A stretch of DNA of 64,000 nt from Rhinopithecus roxellana (GCF_007565055.1 NC_044560.1:45924530-45988529), one strand, 5' to 3'. Positions 1 through 10,900 are shown, counted from the first letter of the stretch. Notes: generated by a model not told the origin, from the letters alone. Numbers and translations are program-made.

Positions 1-242
1 CCTGTACAGAGTTTTCTCCCTTGTCATCATCATTCCCTAAACAATATGACAACTACTTACACAGCCTTTACATTGTGTTAGGTATTACAAGTAACCTAGA
101 GATGATTGAAAGTATACAGGGAGATGTATACAGGTTATATCCAAATACGATGCCATTCATATCACAGACTTGAGCATCCACAGATTTTGGTATCCTCTGG
201 CAGTCCCGGAATCAATCCTCCAAGGATACCAAGGGACAACTG
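1..242 (-). mobile_element. MER2/Tigger-type DNA transposon, minus strand, cut by window edge
   Basis: The right end reads '...AAGGGACAACTG' followed by TA, the RC of a MER2 5' terminus with its TA target site. Internally the phrases 'TTCCCTAAACAATA', 'GATGATTGAAAGTATAC' and 'GACTTGAGCATCCACAGATT' match the MER2 body in order. The other terminus lies left of the window. This is a non-autonomous fossil with no coding capacity. Confidence 0.88.
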
Positions 243-329
243 TATCCATGTCTTCACATGGCCTATGAGCAGGGCAACCTTATAATTTGTCCTCCAAACT
301 GAATCAGATGCTATTAATAATATGCCAGG

Positions 330-572
330 GGCCGGGCAAGGTGGCTTATGCCTGTAATCCCAGCACTTTGGGAACCCAAGGCTAGTCGACCACAAGGTCG
401 GAAGTTCAAGACCAGTCTGGCCAACATAGTGAAACCCCATCTCTACTAAAAATACAAAAAGATTAGCTGGGTGTGGTGGTGGGTGCCTGTAACCCCAGCG
501 ACTCTGGAGGCTGAGGCAGGAGAACCACTTGAACCCAGGAGGTGGAGGTTGCAGTGAGCCGAGATTGCGCCA
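330..572 (+). mobile_element. Alu, plus strand, lacking its 3' end
   Basis: The left arm, A-rich linker and most of the right arm are present, but the element stops at 'GAGATTGCGCCA'. The usual 'CTGCACTCCAGCCTGG...' segment and poly(A) tail are missing, so its 3' end was removed after insertion. It abuts unrelated sequence at 573. Confidence 0.95.
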
Positions 573-860
573 GAATCTGAAAGGCCCTGATGACCTGGCC
601 TCTTTGTCCTTCCTGGCCCTTCCAGGCCTCCCTCTCTTGTTCATGTGGCTATAGCTACATCTCTCCTCCTTTAGTTCCTTCAGGCCATCCAGCTGTTTCC
701 CCCTGAGCCCCTTCACATGCCCTTTCTTCAGCTTCCTTCCCCACCCGGCCCTTCAGGTCTTCCCAGTGGTCCTCCTGAACCACCAATTGCCAGCAGAGTT
801 CCTCTTCCTGACTCATAACCTCCTGTTGTTTGCTGTCCTAGCACTTGCTCCAGTCCGTAT
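573..860 (-). pseudogene. Possible degenerate coding fragment, unknown parent
   Basis: On the minus strand one frame gives an E/Q/K-rich run beginning near 'DSKQQEVMSQEEELCWQL' and continuing '...EDHWEDLKGRVGKEAEERA'. The next frame takes over with '...GKQLDGLKELKEERC'. The composition and leucine spacing suggest an old coiled-coil coding exon or processed copy with a frameshift. An in-frame stop lies just upstream. I do not recognise the parent gene, there is no visible poly(A) tail, and chance cannot be excluded. Confidence 0.25.
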
Positions 861-1017
861 CTGTGCATTTATTTCTGTGCTGAATGTGCTGGGGGATTTA
901 TTTCTGTGCTGAATGGCAGCAGGGCCATTCCTATTTACCTCTGAATACAATCCTTGTATGTGACACAGATTCTGAATGCTCCATGTAAAATGTTTTTATC
1001 CATCCATTAAACATTTT
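573..1017. other. Single-copy segment with a coding-like relic and a 20-bp direct repeat
   Basis: No recognised transposon. On the minus strand roughly 860-573 reads like charged, coiled-coil protein sequence that needs one frameshift (see the pseudogene entry). A perfect 20-bp direct repeat, ATTTATTTCTGTGCTGAATG, occurs at 867-886 and 896-915. Confidence 0.5.
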
Positions 1018-1808
1018 GTTTTTCAACCTTTATTTTAGATTCAATGTACACATGTGTATGTTTGTTACCTGGGTATATTGTGTGATGCTGAGGTTTGGAG
1101 TATGAATGATCCCATCACCCAGGTACTGAGCATGCTACCCAACCAACAGATCGTTGCTCGATCCTTGCCTCCCTTTCTCCCTCCTCCCTCTAATAATCCC
1201 AATGTCTATTGTTGCATCTTTATGTCCATGAGTACTCAATTTTCACTCCCCCTTATAAGTGAGAACACATGGTATTTAGTTTTCTGTTCTTGTGTTAACT
1301 TGCTTAGTTCAATGGGCCTCCAGGTGCTTCCATGTTGCTGCACAGGACATGATTTCATTCTTTTTTACGGCTGAATAGTATTCCATGGTGTATATGTACC
1401 ACATTTTCTTTATTCAATCCACCATTGATGGGCACCTAGGTTGATTCCACGTCTTTGCTATTGCGAATAATGTTGCAATGAACATGTGAGTATGTGTCTT
1501 TTTGGTGGAATGATTTGTTTTCTTTTGGCTATATACCCAGTAATGGGATTGCTGGGTCAAATGATAGTTCTGTTTTAAGTTATTTGAGTAATCTCCAAAC
1601 TGCTTTCCACAGTGGCTGAACTGATTTACATTCCCACCAACAGTGTATCCATGAGCGTTCCCTTTCCTCCGCTGCCTGGCTAGCGTCTGTTGTTTTTTGA
1701 CTTTTTAATAATGTCCATTCTGACTGGTGTGAGATGAGAGGTTGCTGTGGTTTTGATTTGCATTTCTCTGATGATTAGTGATGTGGAATATTTTTCCATA
1801 TATTTTTA
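1018..1808 (-). mobile_element. L1 LINE 3' portion, minus strand
   Basis: In RC the order is the end of ORF2, then the 3' UTR. The plus strand shows the antisense hallmarks 'TAGTATTCCATGGTGTATAT', 'CCCAGTAATGGGATTGCTGG' and 'CATTCTGACTGGTGTGAGAT'. The element is 5' truncated and its reading frames are broken. The divergence suggests L1PB/L1MA age rather than a recent copy. Confidence 0.93.
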
Positions 1809-2150
1809 GCCTCTCATCAAACATTTATTAAGCTCCTACTGTGTGCCAAATTCTGTAGTAGACACTAGAAATACCAAAATAATATGGCAAGATGTTCAAT
1901 CAGGGGTGATAAACAGACACACACACAAGAGAGGTATGAAACAATGTGAGAGTGTTATATGCTGGAAGGGTCCCAGGCTCTAGGAGCAGGGAGGAGAGAG
2001 GGCTTCACCTCCCTGGGGTTCAGGCCAGAGGCTTGGAGTCCAGCAGGTGGGTTGAGCTCTCTGTGAAAGGGAAGATGGCGTTCGGGGCACAGAGATTTGA
2101 TGAAGGAAGTAGGGGATACATGAAGGGCTGGGGGTCTGGAGAGGTGACTT
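1809..2150 (-). mobile_element. L2 LINE fragment, minus strand
   Basis: The start 'AAACATTTATTAAGCTCCTACTG' is the RC of the L2 3' end. It is followed by degraded L2 text around the cytosine-adenine run at 1917 and the G-rich 'GGGAGGAGAGAGGGCTTC' segment. The distal boundary is uncertain. Confidence 0.6.
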
Positions 2151-3118
2151 GGAAACGCTGACCAGTGTGACTCCTCCATGTGGGGAGTGAGGAAGTACCA
2201 GTCAGCTTCCTGCTGCAGAGATGACCCCGGGCCAGCACAGTGGACGAGGGGATGCTTGGGGTCCTCGTTCTTATTCCTCCCCTCCTTTCTGCACATCCTC
2301 TCTGAGTTGTGGCCCAATTGCCTTCCTTCCCCAAGAGGCAGTTTTTCTTTCAGGTTCACACTGCCCCAAATGCTGTCTCTCTTCAATCTGGGAGTGGCCC
2401 ACTCTGAGCACCAGTATCGTCCATGCCCCTCCGTGGGCCTGGGATGCAGATCCTCCCTTCCCCTGGGTCACGGCCACGAGAAGCAGCCTTAGAAGGCTAC
2501 CCTGGAATGCTCCCACTCAGGGACACCAGTACATAGGAAGGCTACTGCACCCATCAGAGCATGGAGTTGCAGCTGTAGGGCGTAGGGTGGTGGGTGTTGA
2601 GGACCCACCGGGAGGCTGCTGGGAGCTGGAAGGAGGCTCACTTACAGAGCCTGTCATCCTGGTTCAGGACCCTGGGACAGGTGCTGGGGCCCACTAGCCG
2701 CTCTCCTGGGCCGCGGTCCCACTTGGGGGATTAGCTGAACGATACAAGCAGCCTGGAACCAGGCCTGGGATCCCCAGGCCCCCTTCCAACTCTTGATGAT
2801 CCATATGAAAAAGTGGCAGTGGCTGGGGAAGGAGGATGATGCTGCGAGGGACATGAGCCATCTACAAAACAAAGGTCTCCCAGCAGGCAGAGGCCAAGCC
2901 ACAGAGGAGAACGAATCCCCCTTTGCTTCATGGAACAGCTCTTTCTCTGAACAATCTATGCTCCAGACCAGGACAACCGTAGTTGTCCCACATTTATGGC
3001 TGTGGGCCTTGCTGCTGGGGATGACACAGTCTGCTTACCAGGGATCTGACCCAGAGAGGTACAAGAGGAGGGTCATCTACACGGGGCCCCTCTTTGCATG
3101 AGGCCACACTTTAAGAGT
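2151..3118. other. Single-copy segment, moderately GC-rich, no gene seen
   Basis: No recognised repeats. Open frames of 143-158 codons occur here on both strands, but they overlap one another, are proline/serine-rich without recognisable domains, and are expected by chance in GC-richer DNA. No CpG island or promoter-like element is evident. Confidence 0.6.
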
Positions 3119-3186
3119 AAGAGCAATAACAGCTCCCAATTTATTAAGCACTTGAGGTGAGGCACCTGCTAGGCCATTTACATGTT

Positions 3187-3809
3187 CAGTCCTCTGCATC
3201 CCCAGGGGATTGGTTCAAGAACCCCAGGGATACCAAGATGTAGATGCTCAAGTCCCCAATATCAAATGGTATAGTATTTGCATGTAACCTACATGCTTCC
3301 TCCCACATATTAAATCATCTCTGGGTCAGGCACAGTGGCTCATGCCTGTCATCCCAGCACTTTGGGAGGCTGAGGTGGGCGGATCACCTGAGGTTGGGAG
3401 TTCGAGACCAGTCTGACCAACATGGAGAATCCCCATCTCTACTAAAAATACAGAATTAGCCAGGCATGGTGGCACATGCCTTTAATCCCAGCTATTCGGG
3501 AGGCTGAGGCAGGAGAATCGCTTGAACCCGGGAGGCGGAGGTTGCGATGAGCCAAGATTGCGCCATTGCACTCCAGTCTGGGCAACAAGAGCGAAACTCC
3601 GTCTCAAAAACAAAAAACAAAAAAAACCTCTAGATTTCTAATAATACCTGATACAATGTAAATACTGTGTAAATAGCTGCTACATTGTTTTTAAAATGTG
3701 TGTTAATTTTTGTTGTTGTATTATTATTTGTTCTTTTTTTCTGAATATTTTTCATCAGCAGGTAATTGAACCCATGGATCTGCAATGTACAGATACAGAG
3801 GGCCAACTG
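3187..3809 (+). mobile_element. MER2/Tigger-type DNA transposon, plus strand, holding an Alu
   Basis: It starts 'CAGTCCTCTGCATCC...GGGGATTGGTTC' and ends '...ACAGAGGGCCAACTG' followed by TA, so both MER2 termini are present. The body continues on either side of an Alu (3324-3626): 'AAATCATCTCTGG' before it and 'CTCTAGATTTCTAATAATAC' after it. Confidence 0.9.
3324..3626 (+). mobile_element. Alu (S-like), plus strand, inside MER2
   Basis: Full dimer from 'GGTCAGGCACAGTGGCTC' to 'GAAACTCCGTCTC' plus an A-rich tail with CA interruptions. The surrounding MER2 text is continuous across it. Confidence 0.97.
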
Positions 3810-4094
3810 TATGCTTTCTAATCTTTATAACTGAGGCTCATGACTGGGAAATGGAAGGCGAGGATTGGAATTCAGACCCATGTGCCTGGCATACTCCATC
3901 CATTGTGTGACACCTTTCTCCTTTCTCTGAGAAAGATAGGGAAAGGGCTAGAGACAATCTGGTGGCCTCCGAAATTCCCTTCAATAGAATGTGGGCCTGG
4001 GCTCACATGGCCTCAGGTGCTTACCCTAATTCTGTCCATTCCTGCTGCATGTTCTGATGGGAAGAATGCGGGACTACACTGTCTTGAGGGGCCC

Positions 4095-4200
4095 TGGGTT
4101 TAGCTTCTGTCCCCACCAGTGAAATGTGCAACCTTGGGCAAACATAGTGTCAGCTGTAAAATCAGGATAATACCTACTCAATTTATGTCAAAACAGAAGG
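4095..4200 (+). mobile_element. MIR fragment, plus strand
   Basis: 'TGTGCAACCTTGGGCAAACATAG...CAGCTGTAAAATCAGGATAATACCTAC' follows the MIR core in order. Diverged and partial. Confidence 0.6.
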
Positions 4201-4236
4201 AATGCATTTGCAAACGATGCTCCCTGGAAGCCTGGG

Positions 4237-4400
4237 ATGGAGTTTCTCAAGCTTCAGAATGCATAAAAACCACCTTGTGTGGGCTTGTTAAAATGCAGAT
4301 GCCCAGGCCTCAATTCCGAGATTGGAATCAACAGGGCAATATGAGGCCACGGAATCTGCACACTATCCCACATCCCCAGGTGATTCTGTGGCTGGGAGAC
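4237..4400 (+). mobile_element. MER5-type hAT-Charlie DNA transposon
   Basis: 'GTTTCTCAAGCTTCAGAATGC', 'GGGCTTGTTAAAATGCAGAT', 'GGAATCTGCAC' and 'CCCAGGTGATTCTG' occur in MER5A/B order. Non-autonomous relic. Confidence 0.75.
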
Positions 4401-6186
4401 AGCAGGCATGGAGAAGCCCAGCCCTAGGCTGGGTGGCGGCGCCTCCAGGGTGGGTGAAGTGAGGGAGTCTATGGGTGGGATTCAGAGTCTCCTAGCCCAG
4501 CTTCACCCAGAACTGTTCTGTTTGTATCTCCATTATATATTGAGGTTTCAAGTAAGATTTCATTTAAAGGAGGATTACATGATTTAAACATTAAAATAGA
4601 AAAAAGATGTTAAAGATTGCAATGCATCGCCACACATGAAAATGCTTTGGGTAAGTGAAAGGTGCTCTCCAGATGAGAGCAATTTTACTAAAACTGTGGC
4701 CATCTGAAACCCTCTGGGAATGAATCATTCCGGAGAGCCTAATCTTCCTGATAACATTAAAACTTTTTATTAAATGTTAATCGTTTTGTGGGAAATATGT
4801 TACACTCTTCCTTGCCTCTTAAAAGACAGAATAAAGAACATAATTTAACTGTTGTTTGAAAACTCAGGACCACCAATTGGATACTGTGTGGCCATCCCAA
4901 AGGTGAGCCCTGCCAAGCTTGCTATGGAAAGTGCATCCATGGGATTCCACTATTCGTGTCCCCGACTCAGGCCACGGTTTATGCAATACCAAGTGGAGGC
5001 AGAACACTGTGGTGAAAACAGGGGGCACTGGAGAATCGGGAGGATGAGTTCCAGCCTCCACAGTGGCAACCAAGGGCCACAGAATCCAGAGGAAGTCCTC
5101 TCGCCGGGCCCTACTTTCTTTATCCATAAGGTAAAAAGCTAAACCAAGCCGTCTCCCAAAGAGGGGTCCAGTCTCTAAGGTGGGGGTTACAAACTCCATG
5201 GCCATCAGGGAGGGCCCATGCTGGTAGTGCTTGGGGAGAACGGGAGAGCAAAAGCCCAGCTGGGCACAGCCACCACTTCACGCCAGCAGGCTGCTGATGT
5301 GAGAGTGACAGCCCACTGCTATCAGGTCTTCAAAGTTGCCCAGAAAAGCCGGACTGCCCTGTGAAAGCTCTGGATTCCGTCCATGTTGGCACCTGTGGAG
5401 GATATGGGGGTGCTAGATCCCACATTTCCCACCCGCCTCTTTTTCTGGGAGGCCTTTTGTCCTTCAGAGATCACAACATCAAATACCACATTTATCATTT
5501 CCTTACAGCTAGGGTTTTGGATGCAAATCAGTTTGCGTCAATGAGAGTAAGTCATAGTTTTGAAAGGCAACGTGAGGCAGAAACTGTCTTCTGAATCCTT
5601 ATCCAGAGCCTGAGCTGCCAGAAAGTGTGGGAAACACAGGTCAAATAAAACCCATCTGTGGGCACCACTGAGCCCGAGGTCTCTTCTGGCTCTAACACTT
5701 GTAAGACAAGGGAGTAGCCGGGTAGACAGGCCTCAGGTGGCTGACCTGCAAGGGGCCACCTACACCCACTGGGTCTTTTTCTTCAAATGCCTCTTCAGCC
5801 CCCAACTCCACCCCCGAGGGGCACATGGTTGTTCACTGACACAGTAGAGTCCAGGCTCTGGTGTTCTTGCCTGGACTCCATTGCCCAGCCTTTTCCCATA
5901 AGGAGGATTAAGGACACACGATTCTGTTTCCCAAAGCAGGACAGAGATTGCGACTCTTCGGGCAGGGTCCTGCCAGGGCAGTTGGCATATGGAGCCCCTG
6001 CAGCTTTCTCTATCCCTTTCAGCATGTTCCAAAGGGAGCAGCTGGGGGCTTCGTACCAAGGGCTCAAGTTTCCAACCCTGTTACTCTTGAGCTGCCCAAA
6101 CTGAATTGTATCTGCCTAAGTGGTATGTGGGTAGGGAGGATTTAGGCATGTTTGTGGGGACAAGTTTCATGAGCACCCTTTTTACA
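4401..6186. other. Single-copy segment, no gene recognised
   Basis: About 1.8 kb without recognised transposons. Overlapping open frames of 90-113 codons appear on both strands with no domain signal. No splice-bounded conserved frame, CpG island or RNA gene was seen. Confidence 0.55.
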
Positions 6187-6365
6187 CATAATAGCTGTTA
6201 CTTACCAAGGACCCATTATATGCCATTTCTAATCCTCACAACCACCCTGAGGGGCAGACATCACTGCCTCCATTTTACAGATGATGTAACTGAGCCTTGC
6301 AAAGGTTAGTGACTTCCCTGCAGTCCCACAGATAGTAAGCATCAGAGCCAGAATTCAAAGGCAAA
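6187..6365 (-). mobile_element. MIR SINE, minus strand
   Basis: 'TAATCCTCACAACCACCCTGAGGGGCAGAC' (read in two parts), 'CATTTTACAGATGATGTAAC' and 'CACAGATAGTAAGCATCAGAGCCAGAATTC' follow MIR RC order. Confidence 0.88.
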
Positions 6366-7539
6366 CTCCTCTTTATTGTTCTTGATGAACCAGGGCTGGG
6401 TTACTCTTGGACCCAGAGCAAGCAGATTCTTTTCAAAGGCGTTCAGGCCCCTGGGTGAGCCTGCCAGTGGGTTAGGTAATGTGATCCTGCCTCCTAGTGG
6501 TCAGGTCGGTGGCTCAGTTCCTCACACTCGGGCAGGAAGCCTCTCCCTCCTCCCGCCGTCCCAGGGACCCTGGCAGCTGGTTATTTCAAGAAGTGGGCTT
6601 GGCCACTCTGGGACAGTGAGGCAGGGAGCAAGTGAAAGCAGCTGGCTCCTGTTCTCAGGCCCCTCACCTCTCACCCGGGGAGTGGCAGCCACAGCCCCAG
6701 GCCCTCCACCCACATCAGTCCTGGTCAGATAGAACATTAGGCACATTGACTCCCTCTCCATGTGCAGGGCACCTGCTTAACTTTTTACATCTGTTGCCTT
6801 AGTTCCCACTCCCTCTCCCTGTCCCAGGTGGCAATTAACTACTATTTCTTATTATTCAGCCATCCGGAACTTGGCATGAGAAACTGCTCAAGAATTACAC
6901 TTTGGAGGGTGGGGCTGGGGACACTATATTTATCCTTCTCTGAACAGTTTAATCACTTTAAGACCTTTTCTTTAATAATAATCACACACACACAGTCCCG
7001 TTAAACCTCGCAATCTTTTTTAATTCAGCATAATTTCAATTATTTATTTAATTACAAATATAAATATTAACACACACACAATGAAAATCAGTGCCACAGA
7101 GCCCTTCATCCAGTTGCCTGGGCTCAAGATTTTGAGTGCAGACACCCGACACCGTTCTTCCAGGAGCACGTGTATGTCACACTCTGTCATGCCAATTAGC
7201 TAAACAAAAGGTTTGTCTCTTCCTCTCCTGAAAATGCACATTTCCCTGTTTTGAGCATGTGTGTTGTTAGATGATGTGGGTCTCCACAGGAGCTCTTCAG
7301 CCCCTGGTGACTTTGAGTGGCAGCAACATTCTCTGCTGCGAGTGAGGAATCCCTGTATGGCCAGGCCACCTGCTACTGTTGCTTCCGTAATGATCTCAGC
7401 GGCACAGAATCCCTGATTAAGTAAAATAAAAGTATTAATTCTAATGGCTTCACAGTAAGCCATTAATTTGCATATCCCTTACGTATCCCCAGAATTGTAT
7501 CTTGCTTAAACCTAGAAAATAAATGATCTCATGACACTT
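6366..7539. other. Single-copy segment with short AC runs
   Basis: Contains short (AC)n runs at about 6984-6995 and 7068-7079 in AT-rich context, and an ATTTGCAT octamer motif at 7466-7473. The 6770-6860 part may hold a very degraded MIR. No gene recognised. Confidence 0.5.
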
Positions 7540-7725
7540 TTTGACCTTTTATTTAAGAATATCTCGTCTTCCTCACTTATAATGCATTTTTCCCTTCCAA
7601 GCCTAGCTAACTTCTACCTATGCTATGAGATTCTGCCCAGGCATTGCCTCCTCTGGGAAGTCCTCTCTACCACTGGGGTGAGCTATGTCCCTTCCCTCCA
7701 CGCCTTGTAATTGGATAGCACAGGT
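7540..7725 (+). mobile_element. L2 LINE fragment, plus strand
   Basis: 'CATTGCCTCCTCTGGGAAGTCCTCTCTACC' (read in two parts) followed by 'CTTCCCTCCACGCC' resembles the L2 ORF2-3' UTR text for 'TCCTCCAGGAAGCC'. Boundaries approximate. Confidence 0.5.
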
Positions 7726-8932
7726 GCTTATTGAAAACCAAACAATGTCATTAAGGCAGAAGTATACACGTGCATCTACAGATGAAATTCAAGAAAAATC
7801 AATAAAACTTGACATAAGTAACTTCTAATTTTGGAGGAAACCCTGGTTTAGAGGAATGAAGATCGAAAGTTTAAAGCCATTTAAATGGTTTATTGCACTA
7901 AATTACTAGTTGCAGCTCCCTTTCTAAAAACTGAAATTCTTTAACACTATCAAGAACCATATTGAAAAATGTTACTTGCCCAAGGGACTACAAATAAATA
8001 CATACTTAAATGAAACTAAAGAAATTTAATTAAGTGTATGAATAGTTACACTAAATGATTTCTCCAGGAAGCCAATGGGAAATTATACCTAACAAGTAGC
8101 TACAGAATAAGATCTGTTGTTGAGAGGTTATTAACCTAATCACATAATCAAATTTCACCACCAACCGTAGCCATCTGATTTGCCCATGTCAAAATAAAAC
8201 CATTGTTAACCCTTCTTAATGAAATCAGAATGGGGAGAGGGGGGTGGCTGGTTTTAGAACAATGTAGTTCTTTAAAAACAAGGCTTACAAATTTTATTTT
8301 CTTCTCCTAACACCAAAAACAATACTTTACCATTGTTCAGTAAAAATCTGAAATGATCCAGCTTTTAAAAAATGAAATTGGAAATGAAATTCATGGATGT
8401 TTCTCTTCACAAAAGTCATTGACAAAGGGGGAAATAAACAAATTGGTTTCGCTCTCAAAATTTGGTGAAGCAAATTTGTTCCAAGGCTGAGGTGTTCCTT
8501 GCCAGTTTTAAACCCAAGGTGCATTTTTATAGCCAAGAACTAAAGCCCTGAAACACAGCGATCCACAGAATAATGGAAATGCTGACACAACCTTCACTTC
8601 GGCGGCAGGAATGGTGCCACTATAATTTATGGAGAACACATTTTGGTTTTGTCAGGTTTTTAAACATAGACTGTTATAAATTTGAAGGAGGACTGTCTTG
8701 TTAAAGCTTCAAATGGCATGTGTTAGTATTGGTTATGCATCATGTCCTGTGTTTGGAATGGCATTGTGATGACAGTTTATCCCAATGGGAAAGGAGGACA
8801 CTGAATCCTGTTTTATTTTCAAAACAATATTCACTGATTAAAAGCATCATGGTCACCATGAAGATGACCAGACCAGCTAGAAGATCTAGTAAAGGTATAC
8901 ACCCTCAGATACAGTTCCCTTTTTTCCTTTTT
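7726..8932. other. Single-copy AT-rich segment, nothing recognised
   Basis: About 1.2 kb of unbroken AT-rich sequence without recognised transposons or coding features. Could include conserved non-coding DNA, but I see no decisive signal. Confidence 0.5.
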
Positions 8933-9060
8933 TCAGGAATACATTCATTATCTGACAAATATTTATTGAGGATACCCAGTGTCATGTCCTATCTTAGGCA
9001 ATGGTGATAAAATGCTGGTTGTGAGGCTATCTTTGCTCTCTGAGATCTTATATTTTATCA
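8933..9060 (-). mobile_element. L2 LINE 3' end, minus strand
   Basis: 'ACATTCATTATCTGACAAAT', 'ATTTATTGAGGATACCCAGTG' (read in two parts) and 'GCTCTCTGAGATCTTATAT' follow the L2 3' end in RC. A short TA/GT-rich run follows at 9075-9102. Confidence 0.75.
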
Positions 9061-9436
9061 AAAGAAAAAAATTAACACTATATATTAATATATGTGTGTG
9101 TAGACATTACATATACCATCCCAACCACACATCCTTAACCAAAGTGGAAAGAAGTCTTGAAGACAACTCACACTGGTGGGAGGGGCCCAGCAGCAGCTAA
9201 TGGGCCCCCACTCTCCAACTTCTGTTGGAGCTATAGGGTAGGTGGATGAGGAGTGTAAAAGGCTAATCTCAGAGGTGGTGAGCATGGATTCCATGCTCAG
9301 AGCTCTGACATTGATTTCTTTAGGAAAAGGAGTAGGTAAGTGGGGAATGCCAATCTGTCTCACCCTATTATGCTTTTGCCTTATTTACATCAGCTGTTAG
9401 AGGTAGTAATTCTTGTACCCTGTTTCTGAAAGGAGT

Positions 9437-9713
9437 TATTCATGGAGTCTGTTGCCCTGGTGGGACTGCAATGGTGTGATCTAGGCTCATGGCAACTTCC
9501 ACCTCCCAGGCTCAAGTGATTCTCCTGCCTCGACCTCCCAAGTAGATGGGACCACAGGAGCCCGCCACCATGCCAGGCTAATGTTTGTATTTTTAGTAGA
9601 GACAGGGTTTCACCATGTTGGCCAGACAGGTCTTGAACTCCTGACCTCAAGTGATCTACCTGCCTCAGCCTCCCAAAGTGCTACGATTACAGGCGTGAGC
9701 CACAGTGCCTGGC
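9437..9713 (-). mobile_element. Alu, minus strand, tail degraded or truncated
   Basis: RC Alu from 'GAGTCTGTTGCCCTGGTGGG' to 'GCCACAGTGCCTGGCC'. No T-run precedes it, so the poly(A) tail and final bases are lost or decayed. Confidence 0.95.
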
Positions 9714-10057
9714 CTATGAGTGTTTTTCGTTAGATAGAAATTGTGATAAGCATAGAGATAAAGACAGCAGATTTGCCTGCCTACTCCATCACTTTATAAA
9801 GTTATGACCTTGAAGCCTCAGTATTCACACTCTGTGAAATGGGCATAAGCCAAGGGTAACCCTATTACAAGTAAAGATATCACAAGAATCTCAGGGAGGA
9901 CTCATGCAGAGCAAGGTCCATGGCTCAGTCTACCAGTGAAGAGTAGAGGGAGAAGTACTAGAAGACTGTAAAAAACATGCCCCTTTATATGACATGAACT
10001 GGGAAGCATCTTCCAGTGGGTATCATGCCACTGTATAAAGTGATGTTTATAAAGACC

Positions 10058-10345
10058 ATAATAATAGCTAATGTCTATTGCACACTCACTGGGCTATGTG
10101 CTCTTTTATTTCATTTGAGTGTCACAAGAATCTTTTTTGAGTTGCAGAAACTGAACCTCAAAGGTCTGCAATTTTGCCAAGGTGGGTGACCATAAGTTCT
10201 GGGACAGTCTCACTTTATGCCTGACATCTTGGATTCATTACCGATAGGGCCCCCTTTCACTCTCCTGTGTGTTCTCATTTTGGTGATGAGTTATATGGTG
10301 ACCCAGTGTCACATAACTCATAGGTGGCAAAATCAGGATTTGGAC
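10058..10345 (-). mobile_element. MIR SINE, minus strand, split by a small DNA element
   Basis: 'ATAATAGCTAATGTCTATTGC...CACTCACTGGGCTATGTGCTC' begins it. 'GTCACATAACTCATAGGTGG' and 'CAGGATTTGGACTCCAAAGC' resume after an insert at 10185-10303. Confidence 0.78.
10185..10303. mobile_element. Small non-autonomous DNA transposon inside MIR (MER53-like?)
   Basis: It is bounded by near-perfect inverted termini: GGTGACCATA at 10185-10194 and TATGGTGACC at 10294-10303 (9 of 10 pair). The internal 'CTGGGACAGTCTCACTTTATG' (in two parts) resembles a known short hAT-like repeat, but the family name is uncertain. Confidence 0.55.
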
Positions 10346-10603
10346 TCCAAAGCTCACACTATTGTGCAATAAATATGCTTGTTATAAAATTTTGTAAGAA
10401 AAAGGAGAGTGCAAAATTATATGTGTATATTATCCTAATTGTTTCTTAAGTATTTGGGGTATAGGAAAAAAGCCTGGAAGAAAATGCATGAGCGATTAGG
10501 TATAGATGGAGGGAATGGAATAGATTTTAAATAGTTCTTTCTAATTTATGGGTTTTCTAAATGTTCTTTAATTTGAATGTATGGCTATTATAATGAAAGC
10601 AAT

Positions 10604-10900
10604 TTTGGAGGGGTGCGGGGGACAGAGTCTTGCTCTGTTGCCCAGGCTGGCGTGCAATGGCACGATCTCCGCTCACCACAACCTCCGCCTCCCAGGTTCA
10701 AGAGATTCTCCTGCCTCAGTTTCCTGAGTAGCTGTGATTACAGGCCCCTGCCACCAGACCCGGCTAATTTTTGTATTTTTAGTAGAGATGGGGTTTCACC
10801 GTGCTGGCCAGGCTGGTCTGGAACTCCTGACCTCAGGCGATCCAACTGCCTCGGCCTCTCAAAATGCTGGGATTACAGGCGTGAGCCACCGTGCCCGGCC
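10604..10900 (-). mobile_element. Alu, minus strand
   Basis: RC Alu, 'GGACAGAGTCTTGCTCTGTT' to 'GCCACCGTGCCCGGCC'. Target duplications TGAAAGCAAT (10594-10603) and TGAAAGTAAT (10901-10910) differ by one base. The T-run has mutated to a G-rich stretch. Confidence 0.96.

Larger units (their letters stand above)
3119..3915 (-). mobile_element. MIR SINE, minus strand, split by MER2
   Basis: The first half (3119-3186) carries 'TTATTAAGCACTTGAG...GCACCTGCTAGGCCATTTACATGTT'. The second half resumes at 3812 with 'TAATCTTTATAACTGAGGCTCATGACTGGGAAATGG' and ends near the tRNA-derived head. MER2 occupies 3187-3809 between them. Confidence 0.8.

Noticed and set aside
162..716. 184-codon minus-strand open frame
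   Set aside because: As a whole it is an antisense Alu read-through flanked by MER2 and single-copy DNA. Only the 573-860 part is kept as a possible relic.
2221..2697. 158-codon open frame, with an overlapping 143-codon frame on the other strand
   Set aside because: Both strands are open at once because local GC content lowers stop frequency. No recognisable domain and no CpG island.
10604..10900. 108-codon open frame resembling exonised Alu peptide
   Set aside because: Ordinary antisense Alu reading frame. No evidence of splicing into a gene.
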